A stretch of DNA of 64,000 bases from contig NZ_JBLYUB010000034.1 in assembly GCF_049999945.1 (NCBI RefSeq), positions 5,743-69,742 of the forward strand, written 5' to 3'. The position numbers and the translations under genes are program-made. Numbering within the stretch: position 1 is the stretch's first letter; every line of letters starts with the position of its first letter. Below the pieces are notes generated by a model. That model saw only the letters and a list, made by a program, of their open reading frames with translations. It was not told where the DNA came from and ran no database searches. Positions 45,141-52,951 of the stretch are shown here, piece by piece. Source of the DNA: Planosporangium spinosum. GTDB lineage: Bacteria; Actinomycetota; Actinomycetes; Mycobacteriales; Micromonosporaceae.

Positions 45141-45664
45141 TGCCCGCCCCGGACCTGCGCACGGTGGCCGAGGTGCTGCGGTCGGCCGCGCACTACATCG
45201 CCCGGCACGGCTGGTACCCCGGCCACCTCTACGACGCCCACGACCACTGCACCCGCAACTGCCCGGCGCACCGCACCGGCCTGTACCCGGCATCGATGGT
45301 CGGCGCGATCCGCGCCGCGCTGGTGGGTGCGCCGAAGTGGTTCATGCAGAGCACGCCCGACCACGTCCAGCGCAACTACGCCGAGGTCATCGACGCGCTG
45401 ACCGACCACCTGTGCCGGCACGGCGCGGCCGGCATGCGCGCCCCGATCCGGCCATGGAGCGCCGCATCGTGCCGCACCCCGGCCGAGGTGATCGCCGCGC
45501 TGCGGGCCGCCGCGTCGACCGCGCCGCGCACCCGCCTGCACACCCCGCACCTGGCCGTGGTGGTCGACCTCGCCGGCCGCGCCCGCCCGACCGGCGACAC
45601 CACCAACAGGAGCGGCGCAAGCGCCGCGCTGTTTGACCTGACCACCCGCCGCCGTACCGCCTGA
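45140..45664 (+). CDS. DUF6197-like protein of AICEs
   Basis: The 174-residue protein has RTVAEVLRSAAHYIARHGWYPG at the start and a central helix-rich part with VIDALTDHLCRHGAAG. These features match the DUF6197 group of AICE and phage-like elements. The ATG at 45140 overlaps the previous stop (TAATG). The longer frame from 44897 reads through the previous gene in another frame and is rejected. The function is unknown. Confidence 0.72.
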   Translation: MPAPDLRTVAEVLRSAAHYIARHGWYPGHLYDAHDHCTRNCPAHRTGLYPASMVGAIRAALVGAPKWFMQSTPDHVQRNYAEVIDALTDHLCRHGAAGMRAPIRPWSAASCRTPAEVIAALRAAASTAPRTRLHTPHLAVVVDLAGRARPTGDTTNRSGASAALFDLTTRRRTA

Positions 45665-45688
45665 CTGACCGAAGTGGAGGCACGCATC

Positions 45689-46558
45689 ATGCCTGACACC
45701 GCACCGAAGCTGGCCGCCGCGCTCGGCTACGCCGTCGCCGGGTTGGCCGTGTTCCTGCTTGGCCGCACCAAACGCCCCGTGGCCAACTGCGACACCTGCC
45801 GCACCGCCCCGCCCGGCGACCATGACCGGGAGGCGTGCGAGTGCCTGACCTGCCACGGCTTCTACGCCGCCACCTGCGACCCGGACCGCATCACCGCGAT
45901 AGTCGCCGCCGTTCCCGGAGGGCTACTGGCCATCCGCACCGGCACCGTGTCCGGGCTGCTGGTGGTCGACATCGACCCCGGCCACGGCGGACAACTGGAC
46001 CGGGCGCTGATGCCGCCGACCGCGACCGTGGCGACCGGTGGCTACGGGTGGCACCTGTACTACCGCCACCCCGGCGTGCCGGTGCTGTCCCGGCCGCTGC
46101 CCGGCCACCCCGGCGTGGACATCAAGGCCGACGGCGGGTACGTGGTCGCCCCGCCATCGGTGCACCCGGCCACCCGCCGGCCGTACCGGTGGGCCGGTGG
46201 TCGGCCGATGGGTGAGATGCCCCCGCCGCTGCTGTCCGCCTGCCTCGCCACACCGGAGGCGCCGCCGGCACCGCCCGCCCCCACACCGACCCCGCTGCGC
46301 CGCGCGGGGGGCATCTCATCCCCGGCCGCGCTCCTGCAAGCGCACCTCGATGCGGTCGCCCGCGCCGAGGTCGGCAAGCGCCGAACCACCCTGTACGGCG
46401 CCGCCCGCGGCGTGGCCCGCATGGTCGCCGCCGGGGCCATCACCCGCACTGATGCTGTCGCCGCGCTGACCGCCGCTGGCCGTGAGGCCGACCAGACCGA
46501 CCGCGACATCGCCGCCGCCATCGCCGGCGGCTTCACCGCCGAAGGAGTCCCCGCATGA
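45689..46558 (+). CDS. Bifunctional primase-polymerase (PrimPol)
   Basis: The 289-residue protein is an archaeo-eukaryotic primase-type PrimPol. Acidic residues of the active site lie in VVDIDPGHGG (about 90) and the segments GYGWHLYYRHPGVPV and GVDIKADGGYVVAPPSVHP follow as in the family. A Cys-rich segment CDTCRTAPPGDHDREACECLTCHG is near the start. It is expected to prime and extend replication of the excised element. ATG 45689 is chosen because GGAGG lies eight bases before it; the GTG at 45674 lies in that ribosome site. It overlaps the DUF3631 gene by 4 nt. Confidence 0.88.
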   Translation: MPDTAPKLAAALGYAVAGLAVFLLGRTKRPVANCDTCRTAPPGDHDREACECLTCHGFYAATCDPDRITAIVAAVPGGLLAIRTGTVSGLLVVDIDPGHGGQLDRALMPPTATVATGGYGWHLYYRHPGVPVLSRPLPGHPGVDIKADGGYVVAPPSVHPATRRPYRWAGGRPMGEMPPPLLSACLATPEAPPAPPAPTPTPLRRAGGISSPAALLQAHLDAVARAEVGKRRTTLYGAARGVARMVAAGAITRTDAVAALTAAGREADQTDRDIAAAIAGGFTAEGVPA

Positions 46559-47829
46559 CCACCCCGAAGACGCCGACCGACGGCGCCGCCATTCTCGATC
46601 GGCTGCACGCCGCGCTGACCCGGTACGTGATCCTGCCCTCCGCTGAAGCGATCGACGCCACCGTGTTGTGGATCGCCGCCACCCACGCCCAACCCGCGTG
46701 GGCACACGCCCCGCGCCTGGTCATCCGTGCACCCGAGAAGCGCTGCGGCAAGTCCCGGCTGCTTGACATCGTGGAGGCCACCTGCCACAACCCGCTGATC
46801 ACGGTCAACGCGTCCCCGGCCGCCGTGTACCGGGCGATCGGCTCGGACAACCCACCCACGCTGCTCATCGATGAGGCCGACACGATCTTCGGTGGCGACA
46901 ACGCCAAGACCAACGAAGACCTGCGTGGGCTACTCAACGCCGGTCACCAGCGCAACCGCCCCGCAATCCGGTGGGATCCCAACACCCGCACCCTGGAGCA
47001 GATCCCCACGTTCGCGATGGCCGCGCTCGCCGGCATCGGCGCCATGCCCGACACCATCGAAGACCGCGCCGCCGTCATCCGCATGCGCCGCCGCGCGGCC
47101 GGGGAGACCGTCGCCCCGTACCGACACCGCCGCGACGCACCCGCCCTGCGCGCCCTGGCCGCCGACCTCACCGCATGGCTGTCCGCCCACCTCGCCGAGC
47201 TAGAACGCGCCGAACCGGCCATGCCGCTGGAGGACCGGGCCGCCGACACCTGGGAGCCGCTGATCGCGGTCGCCGACCTCGCGGGCAATCACTGGCCCGA
47301 CCGGGGCCGGCACGCCGCCGAGACCCTGACCGCCGAGCGTGACGGCGCCACCGCTACCTCCGACCGCATCCGGCTGCTCACCGACTGCCGCGCCGCGTTC
47401 GGCGAGGCCGACGCGATCCCTACCACCGTGCTCCTCGATCGGCTCAAGGCCGACCCGGAAGCGCCGTGGGCCGAATACGCCAACACCGGCCTGAACGCGA
47501 TGCGCCTCGCCGCGCTGCTGCGCGAGTACGACATCCGCTCGACCACGATCCGATTCGCCGCCCCGATTGGGCAGGCCAAGGGCTACTACCGGGCCGACTT
47601 CGTGGACGCCTGGAACCGCTACGCACCCGTCACGGACGACTCGACCGCACCCGCGCCGTACCAGCCGTACCAGCCGTATCTTCCCAGCTCAACCCCGGTA
47701 CGGCCTGAAGTCTGGTACGGCTCAAGCCGTACCACCGAAAAAGCCGTACCAGCCCTGACCAGCACTGATACGGCTGGTACGGCTGGTACGGCTACCCGGC
47801 GGCTACACCTCGCCGAGGGCGCCGCATGA
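46555..47829 (+). CDS. DUF3631 helicase/replication protein
   Basis: The 424-residue protein has a P-loop-like core: RAPEKRCGKSRLLDIVEAT (Walker A variant) and TLLIDEADTIFG (Walker B), then NEDLRGLLNAGHQR. The DUF3631 part follows (about 160-380). The protein works with PrimPol in this type of AICE, probably as the replicative helicase. The C-terminal tail has Tyr-Gln-Pro repeats (YQPYQPYLPSS) and a Thr-rich end; the repeated DNA that encodes it is a candidate origin. It overlaps the PrimPol gene by 4 nt. Confidence 0.87.
   Translation: MTTPKTPTDGAAILDRLHAALTRYVILPSAEAIDATVLWIAATHAQPAWAHAPRLVIRAPEKRCGKSRLLDIVEATCHNPLITVNASPAAVYRAIGSDNPPTLLIDEADTIFGGDNAKTNEDLRGLLNAGHQRNRPAIRWDPNTRTLEQIPTFAMAALAGIGAMPDTIEDRAAVIRMRRRAAGETVAPYRHRRDAPALRALAADLTAWLSAHLAELERAEPAMPLEDRAADTWEPLIAVADLAGNHWPDRGRHAAETLTAERDGATATSDRIRLLTDCRAAFGEADAIPTTVLLDRLKADPEAPWAEYANTGLNAMRLAALLREYDIRSTTIRFAAPIGQAKGYYRADFVDAWNRYAPVTDDSTAPAPYQPYQPYLPSSTPVRPEVWYGSSRTTEKAVPALTSTDTAGTAGTATRRLHLAEGAA
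47655..47793. repeat. Iteron-like GGTACGGCT repeats, candidate replication origin
   Basis: About nine copies of GGTACGGCT or its inverse AGCCGTACC lie in 139 bp, both orientations. Clear copies are at 47663-47671, 47714-47722, 47725-47733, 47742-47750, 47776-47784 and 47785-47793, with shorter or altered ones at 47655, 47697 and 47767. They lie in the 3' end of the DUF3631 gene. Density and mixed direction suggest a protein-binding array and not just coding constraint. Confidence 0.65.
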
Positions 47830-48077
47830 GCACCCGCACCCGTCGGTCGGCGCCCAGCGCACCCCAAAAATCGGCTACCTCAGATGGCCTACGCGCGCCA
47901 ACTCCTACCCAGCACATCGGGGAGGCGGAGATCTTGCCTCTACGGCCCGTACAGCGGGCTACAGGATCGAGGGTGCCGACGGTCGTAGGTCAAACCGGCC
48001 CGGCGACCACCCAACCCGCGCAGCGCCCTACCGACCGCCTCACGCCGCCGAATGACCACCTACGGGAGGCCCCACAG

Positions 48078-48269
48078 ATGCGCAAGGCCCTCTACCGCAT
48101 CCCCGAAGCCATGGTTCTGCTCAGCATGAGCCGAACCGTGATCTATGAGCAGATCAAGGCGGGTCGGCTGCGCGTCGTCAGGGAGGGGCGCGCCGTCCGT
48201 GTTTCCGCTGCCGCCATTGCCGATTACGTCGCTCTGTTGGAGCGCGAGAGCATGGCAGGAGCGGCCTGA
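48078..48269 (+). CDS. xis: Excisionase, helix-turn-helix type
   Basis: The 63-residue protein is a MerR-like winged-helix excisionase: RIPEAMVLLSMSRTVIYEQI, then AGRLRVVREGRAVRVSAAAIADYVA. It directs integrase to excise the element. ATG 48078 follows GGGAGG at eight bases. A longer frame starts at 47826, overlapping the previous stop, and would add 84 residues of Pro/Arg-rich sequence; I prefer the short form because it matches the family length. Its stop overlaps the int start by one base. Confidence 0.85.
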   Translation: MRKALYRIPEAMVLLSMSRTVIYEQIKAGRLRVVREGRAVRVSAAAIADYVALLERESMAGAA

Positions 48270-49438
48270 TGACCAAGCGTCGAAGCCGTGGCGACGGTGG
48301 GCTGCATTGGGACGAAGCCCGTCAGCGCTGGATCGCTTCAGTCACCGTCGGGTACACGCCGGCTGGAAAGCGCATCGTGCGCCGGGGGAGCGGCAAGACC
48401 AAGACGGAGGCGAGGGACAAGCTCAAGGAGGTTCTGCGCGATCACGAGGACGGGTTGGTCATCGCGCCGCAGAGCTTCACTGTCGCTGATGCGGTCACCG
48501 ACTGGCTCACCTATGGCCTCAACGGGCGGGCGAAGGGCACCGTCGACAAGTGCACACACCTGTGTCGGTCACACATCATCCCTGCGATTGGCGCCCGGAA
48601 GCTCCGTGAACTCAGCGCTACGGATGTTGACCGGTGGCTTGCCGACAAGGCCGAGATACTGAGCACTCGGACTCTGCGGGAGCTGTACGCCTGCCTGAAT
48701 CGGTCGGTTAACCGAGCCATGGCGCGCGACAAGGTCAAGCGCAATGTCGTCGCCCTGTGCACCATCCCGAGAGGGCAGGAGGGCCGCCCGTCGAAGTCGC
48801 TGACCTTGGAGCAGGCGAAGGCGGTACTCAACGCGGCCGAGGACAGCAAGCTACATGCGTACGTGGTGCTCTCTCTGCTCACCGGGGCGCGCACCGAAGA
48901 ACTCCGTGCACTCACTTGGGATCACGTCGACCTCGACGGCCAACCCGACGCCGATCCGCTGGTGCCACCCTCCATCCAGGTGTGGCACTCGGTGCGGGCC
49001 GGTGGAGACACCAAGACCAAGAAGTCACGGCGGACCCTCGCGTTGCCGCTGCGCTGTGTGGAAGCGCTGCGTCGGCACCGCGAACGGCAGAAGCGGGATC
49101 GAGATCGGGCGAAGACTTGGCATGACGAGGGGATCGTGTTCGCCAGTTCCACTGGACTGGCGTTGGACGCCGCGAACGTCCGGCGCGCGTTCCGGCTCGT
49201 GACCAAGAGGGCCGGACTCGACCCGGCCGACTGGACACCCCGTGAGCTACGACACAGCTTCGTATCCGTGCTGTCGAGTAGCGGAGTCCGGATCGAGGAC
49301 ATCGCTGATCTCTGCGGCCACTCTGGGACCACCGTCACAGAGAAGGTCTACCGCCACCAGCTACGGCCGGTACTTCTCAACGGGGCGGTAGCCATGGACC
49401 GGATCTTCGACGCCGAGCCGCACGGTTCGGCAGCGTAG
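48269..49438 (+). CDS. int: Tyrosine site-specific integrase of the AICE
   Basis: The 389-residue protein has an N-terminal AP2-like arm-binding part (about 1-60), a SAM-like core-binding domain (about 65-150) and the catalytic domain. Active-site residues are Arg in TGARTEELRAL, His and Arg in PRELRHSFVS, His in CGHSGT and nucleophile Tyr in VYRHQLRP. It recombines attP with the tRNA-Pro 3' end. The gene ends 65 bp from attR, pointing toward it, and its stop overlaps the first arm-type repeat. It is intact. Confidence 0.95.
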   Translation: MTKRRSRGDGGLHWDEARQRWIASVTVGYTPAGKRIVRRGSGKTKTEARDKLKEVLRDHEDGLVIAPQSFTVADAVTDWLTYGLNGRAKGTVDKCTHLCRSHIIPAIGARKLRELSATDVDRWLADKAEILSTRTLRELYACLNRSVNRAMARDKVKRNVVALCTIPRGQEGRPSKSLTLEQAKAVLNAAEDSKLHAYVVLSLLTGARTEELRALTWDHVDLDGQPDADPLVPPSIQVWHSVRAGGDTKTKKSRRTLALPLRCVEALRRHRERQKRDRDRAKTWHDEGIVFASSTGLALDAANVRRAFRLVTKRAGLDPADWTPRELRHSFVSVLSSSGVRIEDIADLCGHSGTTVTEKVYRHQLRPVLLNGAVAMDRIFDAEPHGSAA

Positions 49439-49458
49439 TCACTCAGATAGTCACTCAG
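49438..49458 (+). repeat. Paired arm-type repeats near attR
   Basis: GTCACTCAG occurs at 49438-49446 and 49450-49458, 12 bp apart, the same spacing and orientation as the pair near attL (36215-36235). The first overlaps the integrase stop codon. Confidence 0.75.
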
Positions 49459-49465
49459 GAAAGAT

Positions 49466-49500
49466 CAGAGGGCATATCTCGCGATGAGATATGCCCTCTG
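49466..49500. terminator. Perfect 15-bp hairpin between int and tRNA-Pro
   Basis: CAGAGGGCATATCTC (49466-49480) and its exact inverse (49486-49500) enclose GCGAT. It lies between the int stop and the tRNA 3' end, so it can terminate int on the + strand and the tRNA transcript on the - strand. The element brings its own terminator for the host tRNA. Confidence 0.85.
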
Positions 49501-49502
49501 GC

Positions 49503-49581
<79 letters not shown>

Positions 49582-49631
49582 GGCGTGCCGAGCAATAGTA
49601 GCGTACAGAACCCCAGGAGCAACGGGGGGTG

Positions 49632-50792
49632 TCACCTCGCGGTGACCTGCCCCAGGAAGTCGGCGAGCTCCGCCTCGTACCGGGCCGGATCGACGTTCCA
49701 CGACCGGGTGTGCCCACCGCCGGAGGTCTCCACCAGTCGGACCAGGTCGGGGCGCAGTCGGGCGAACAGGCGCGTCGGCGCCGGGTCGACCATCACGTCG
49801 TCGCCGTCGACGAAGACCAGCGTCGGCACCCGCAGCGAACCCACATGGCGTACCTGGTTGAGTTCGGCCAGCCGGACTCCCAGGCGCTGTTCCACCAGCC
49901 GCATCGCGGCCCAGGTCAGCGGCGGCGGCAGGGCGCGCCGGCGGGCGTTGAGACGCAGCGTCGCCGTCCAGTCGAGGGCGGGACAGTCCATGACCAGGGC
50001 GCGCACGTGCTCGGCCTCTCGGGCCCGGCGCAGCGTCATCATCGTCGCCGCACCGCCCATCGACCAGCCGTACAGGATCACGTCCGAGGCGCCCCGGGAG
50101 CGGGCGTACCGGATGGCCGCCGCCACGTCCCGCCACTCGGTCGCGCCCAGGTGGTAGCGGCGGTCCGGGCTGGGCGGGGCGTCGGCGTCGTTGCGGTACG
50201 TCGTGACCAGCGTCGGCAGCCCGAGCGCGGCGAGGGTCGGCAGGGCCCGCAGCGCCTCGGCCCGGCTGCCACCCCGCCCGTGCACCGCGATCACCCAGGT
50301 CGACGAGGAGCCCCCGACCAGCCACGCCGGCAGCGGCCCCAGCTCGCCGGGGACGGTCACCTCCTCGAAAGGCAGCCCCCGCGCGGCCAGCGGATCACCG
50401 TCGAAGACGGCGCTGCTCATCCCCGCCCGCATACCGGCCCGCAGGACACCGCGGGTGACCTCGTCCACCCGCCGGACGACGGTGGCCCGGTCGGTGCGCA
50501 CGACCGCCCCGAGCCGGGCGTGTCCGGTCGGCCAGAGCAGCCCGTAGGGCACGTCGCGTGCGGTGTCCTCGGTGCGGCCGAGGGTCACCAGCTCGCCGTC
50601 GAAGTCCCGGATCCCCAGCGGGTACTCCCGGGGCCGGGCGTCGAGCACCTGGTTGGCGAAGTACCAGCCGGCGCTGGCCGTACTGGTCGGCACCAGCAGG
50701 GCGATCCCCGCCAGCCCGTACGCGGTGCGGCGGGGCCACCGGCGGACGGCGGGTACCGCCGCCGGCACCGCCGGTAGCGGATCGGCGCTCAT
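49632..50792 (-). CDS. Alpha/beta hydrolase with N-terminal membrane anchor
   Basis: The 386-residue protein has a transmembrane segment at about 24-45 and an alpha/beta-hydrolase domain (about 165-380). The nucleophile elbow is GWSMGGA, an AVHGRGG oxyanion strand-turn precedes it, and the acid residue lies in VDGDDVMVDP with His in SGGGHTRSW. The substrate is unknown. Its start overlaps the stop of the metallophosphoesterase gene (ATGA), so the two form an operon. Confidence 0.85.
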   Translation of the reverse strand: MSADPLPAVPAAVPAVRRWPRRTAYGLAGIALLVPTSTASAGWYFANQVLDARPREYPLGIRDFDGELVTLGRTEDTARDVPYGLLWPTGHARLGAVVRTDRATVVRRVDEVTRGVLRAGMRAGMSSAVFDGDPLAARGLPFEEVTVPGELGPLPAWLVGGSSSTWVIAVHGRGGSRAEALRALPTLAALGLPTLVTTYRNDADAPPSPDRRYHLGATEWRDVAAAIRYARSRGASDVILYGWSMGGAATMMTLRRAREAEHVRALVMDCPALDWTATLRLNARRRALPPPLTWAAMRLVEQRLGVRLAELNQVRHVGSLRVPTLVFVDGDDVMVDPAPTRLFARLRPDLVRLVETSGGGHTRSWNVDPARYEAELADFLGQVTAR

Positions 50793-51685
50793 CGCGGGAG
50801 CAGGGTGAGCACCGATGCCTCCGGTGGGCAGGCGAACCGGACCGGGGCCGTCGGGTGGGTGCCCAGCCCGGCCGACACGTGCAGCAGCGCGTCCGAGCCC
50901 GGCCAGCGGTGCAGCCCCTTGGCCATCCGGCGGTCCAGCCCGCAGTTGGTCACCAGGGCGCCGACGAAGGGTACGCAGACCTGGCCGCCGTGGGTGTGCC
51001 CGGCGAGGATCAGGTCGAACCCGTCGGCCGCCATCGCGTTCACGACCGGCGGCTCCGGCGAGTGCGTGAGCGCGACGCGCAGGTCGGCCGTCGGGTCGGC
51101 CGGCCCGGCGACCGCCGGGTAGTCGTCGCGGCCGACGTGCGGGTCGTCCACCCCGACCAGCTCCACGACGCGCCCACCGGCCTTGACCGTGGTGCGCGCG
51201 TTGTTGAGGTCGACCCAGCCCGCCCCGGTCAGCGCGTCCCGCAGCTCCTCGGCCGGCAGCGCCACGCCCTGTACGTACTCGCGGTCGGTCTGGAAGTACG
51301 AGAAGGGGTTCTTGAACACCGGCCCGCGGTAGTCGTTGGAGCCGAACACGAATGCGCCGGGGCGGTCCAGCAGCGGCCCGAACGCCGCCAGGACCGCCGG
51401 CACGGCGTCGACGTGGGCCATGTTGTCGCCGGTCACCACGACCAGGTCGGGGTCGGTGGCGGCCAGGTCGGCGACCCAGCGCTGCTTGTGGTGCTGACCG
51501 GGGGTCAGGTGCAGGTCCGACAGGTGCAGGATCCGGAGCGGCTCCGCGTCCGGGGCGAGCACCGGTACGTCGTAGCGGCGCAGCGTGAACAGGTTGCGCT
51601 CGACGAGCGAGGCGTACGCGAGGGTAGCGGCGCCGAGCGCCGCGGTGCCCGTCACGACGCGGCGGAATGTGGATCGCTTGGCCAT
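50789..51685 (-). CDS. Metallophosphoesterase with N-terminal anchor
   Basis: The 298-residue protein has a Twin-Arg-free, uncleaved-looking N-terminal hydrophobic segment (about 9-26) and a calcineurin-like phosphoesterase domain. Metal ligands are in LHLSDLHLTPG, VVVTGDNM, GSNDYRG (N-D instead of the usual N-H-E/D), ALTHSPEP and AGHTHGGQ. The class hydrolyses phosphoesters at the membrane; related YkuE/YaeI-type enzymes act on lipid-linked substrates. It is cotranscribed with the alpha/beta hydrolase. Confidence 0.87.
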   Translation of the reverse strand: MAKRSTFRRVVTGTAALGAATLAYASLVERNLFTLRRYDVPVLAPDAEPLRILHLSDLHLTPGQHHKQRWVADLAATDPDLVVVTGDNMAHVDAVPAVLAAFGPLLDRPGAFVFGSNDYRGPVFKNPFSYFQTDREYVQGVALPAEELRDALTGAGWVDLNNARTTVKAGGRVVELVGVDDPHVGRDDYPAVAGPADPTADLRVALTHSPEPPVVNAMAADGFDLILAGHTHGGQVCVPFVGALVTNCGLDRRMAKGLHRWPGSDALLHVSAGLGTHPTAPVRFACPPEASVLTLLPR

Positions 51686-51739
51686 GCCTGCCAGATTATC
51701 CGGCAGCGGTTGCGGTGACGCTTCGGTAGCTTCGTGGTC

Positions 51740-52192
51740 ATGACGCTCAAGGGACGGTTGGAATCAGACCTGCACGCCGCGATGAAGGCGCGGGACGAAC
51801 TGGTGACGTCGACGCTGCGGATGGCGCTCGCCGCCGTCCGTACCGCCGAGGTCTCCGGTACCGCTGCCCGGGAGCTCAGTGACGACGAGGTCCTGGCGGT
51901 GCTGACCAAGGAGGCCAAGAAGCGGCGGGAGGCGGCGACGGCGTTCGCCGACGCCGGCCGGTCCGACCAGGCCGCCAAGGAGCGTGCCGAGGAGGAGATC
52001 CTCGGTCGGTACCTGCCGGCGCAGTTGTCGGATGCCGAGCTGGCCGACATCGTCGCCGCCGCGCTCGCGGGCGGCGACTTCGCCGGGCCGAAGGGCATGG
52101 GGCCGGCGATGAAGGCGGCGAACGCGGCGGTGGCCGGCCGGGCCGAGGGCGGTCGGGTCGCCGCCGAGGTCCGCCGGCAACTGGCGGGCTGA
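51740..52192 (+). CDS. GatB/YqeY domain protein
   Basis: The 150-residue protein starts MTLKGRLESDLHAAMKARDEL and is a stand-alone YqeY domain: helical bundle (about 1-90), AEEEILGRYLPAQLSDAEL, then the C-terminal tail GPKGMGPAMKAANAAVAGRAEG. The family resembles the tail domain of GatB (amidotransferase), but a stand-alone role is not settled. ATG 51740 is two codons after a GTG and has the conserved start. It is divergent from the metallophosphoesterase. A 33-bp tandem duplication begins near its 3' end. Confidence 0.9.
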   Translation: MTLKGRLESDLHAAMKARDELVTSTLRMALAAVRTAEVSGTAARELSDDEVLAVLTKEAKKRREAATAFADAGRSDQAAKERAEEEILGRYLPAQLSDAELADIVAAALAGGDFAGPKGMGPAMKAANAAVAGRAEGGRVAAEVRRQLAG

Positions 52193-52236
52193 GTGGCCGG
52201 GGCCCGCCGGCAACCGGCGGGCTGAGTGGCCGGGGC
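52171..52236 (+). repeat. 33-bp tandem duplication across the YqeY stop codon
   Basis: 52171-52203 and 52204-52236 are adjacent copies that differ at one base. The first copy encodes the last residues and stop of the YqeY protein. Each copy also forms a CCGCCGG/CCGGCGG hairpin, so the duplication may double a terminator. Confidence 0.85.
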
Positions 52237-52477
52237 CCGTAGAACTGCCCTCCTGCCCGAATCGCGACCGTCGTGGCGCGGCGGTCACCGCGTCGTGCCC
52301 GGCGGTGGGCCGGTCGTGCGCCGTGATGGTCGGCGGTCCCGCCTCGACGATGGCCCGACGATGGCTGTTTGATGTCGGGCGGCCCGATACTCCTCCCAAG
52401 ATCGGCGGTCGTCCCGCGTCACGGTCACCCGATGACCATGACGCAGGACGGCCGCCCGGATTCGTCCTGGAGGAGTT

Positions 52478-52870
52478 GTGAGGGTACGCAAGCTCGGCGC
52501 CCTGGCCGGTACGGCGGTCGTGGCGTCCACCGTTCTCGTGGCCGGGCCGACCCCCGCCCACGCGGCGTCCTGCGGCGTCAGCGGCGGAAAGCTGTGGTGC
52601 AACAACAAGGCGCCCGTCTATATCCGTGACAAGCCGTCGCTCGCCAACCCGAGCAGCGAGCGCGTGGACACGCTCCGGACCACGTACAGCTGGTTCTCGT
52701 GCTGGTCGACCGGCGAGCTCCACGGCGGTGGCAACTACACCTGGTACAAGACGCAGGGCGACGACTACGGCGCCTGGGGGTGGCTGGCGGCCGAGTACAT
52801 GTACACCAGCTGGGACTTCGATGCGAACCCCAGCGCGTACGGCCTGCCGCGCTGCCAGTACCCCTGGTAA
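52478..52870 (+). CDS. Small secreted protein, SH3-like
   Basis: The 130-residue protein has a signal peptide (VRKLGALAGTAVVASTVLVAG with AHA-A cleavage near 29). The mature part holds paired cysteines (CGVSGGKLWC near 32-41 and later CW...C) and a beta-rich segment with YIRDKPSLANPSSERVDTL, ending WGWLAAEYMYTS. The pattern of small turns and Trp/Tyr residues resembles bacterial SH3 domains that bind cell wall. GTG 52478 follows GGAGG. The exact role is unknown; a strong terminator follows. Confidence 0.75.
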   Translation: MRVRKLGALAGTAVVASTVLVAGPTPAHAASCGVSGGKLWCNNKAPVYIRDKPSLANPSSERVDTLRTTYSWFSCWSTGELHGGGNYTWYKTQGDDYGAWGWLAAEYMYTSWDFDANPSAYGLPRCQYPW

Positions 52871-52903
52871 CTGATCACGCGGGATACGCCCGGCCGACGA
52901 CGA

Positions 52904-52936
52904 GAGCGGGGGTGGGTCACCGACCCACCCCCGCTC
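52904..52936. terminator. Bidirectional terminator
   Basis: Perfect 15-bp arms (52904-52918 and 52922-52936) with an ACC loop lie between the convergent stops of the secreted-protein and PBP genes. Confidence 0.9.
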
Positions 52937-52951
52937 GTTCGTATGGCGGTA

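Noticed and set aside
47826..48077. 84-residue N-terminal extension of excisionase
   Set aside because: The extension is Pro/Arg/Thr-rich without a match, while ATG 48078 has a clear ribosome site and gives the normal Xis length. It cannot be fully excluded because its start overlaps the DUF3631 stop.
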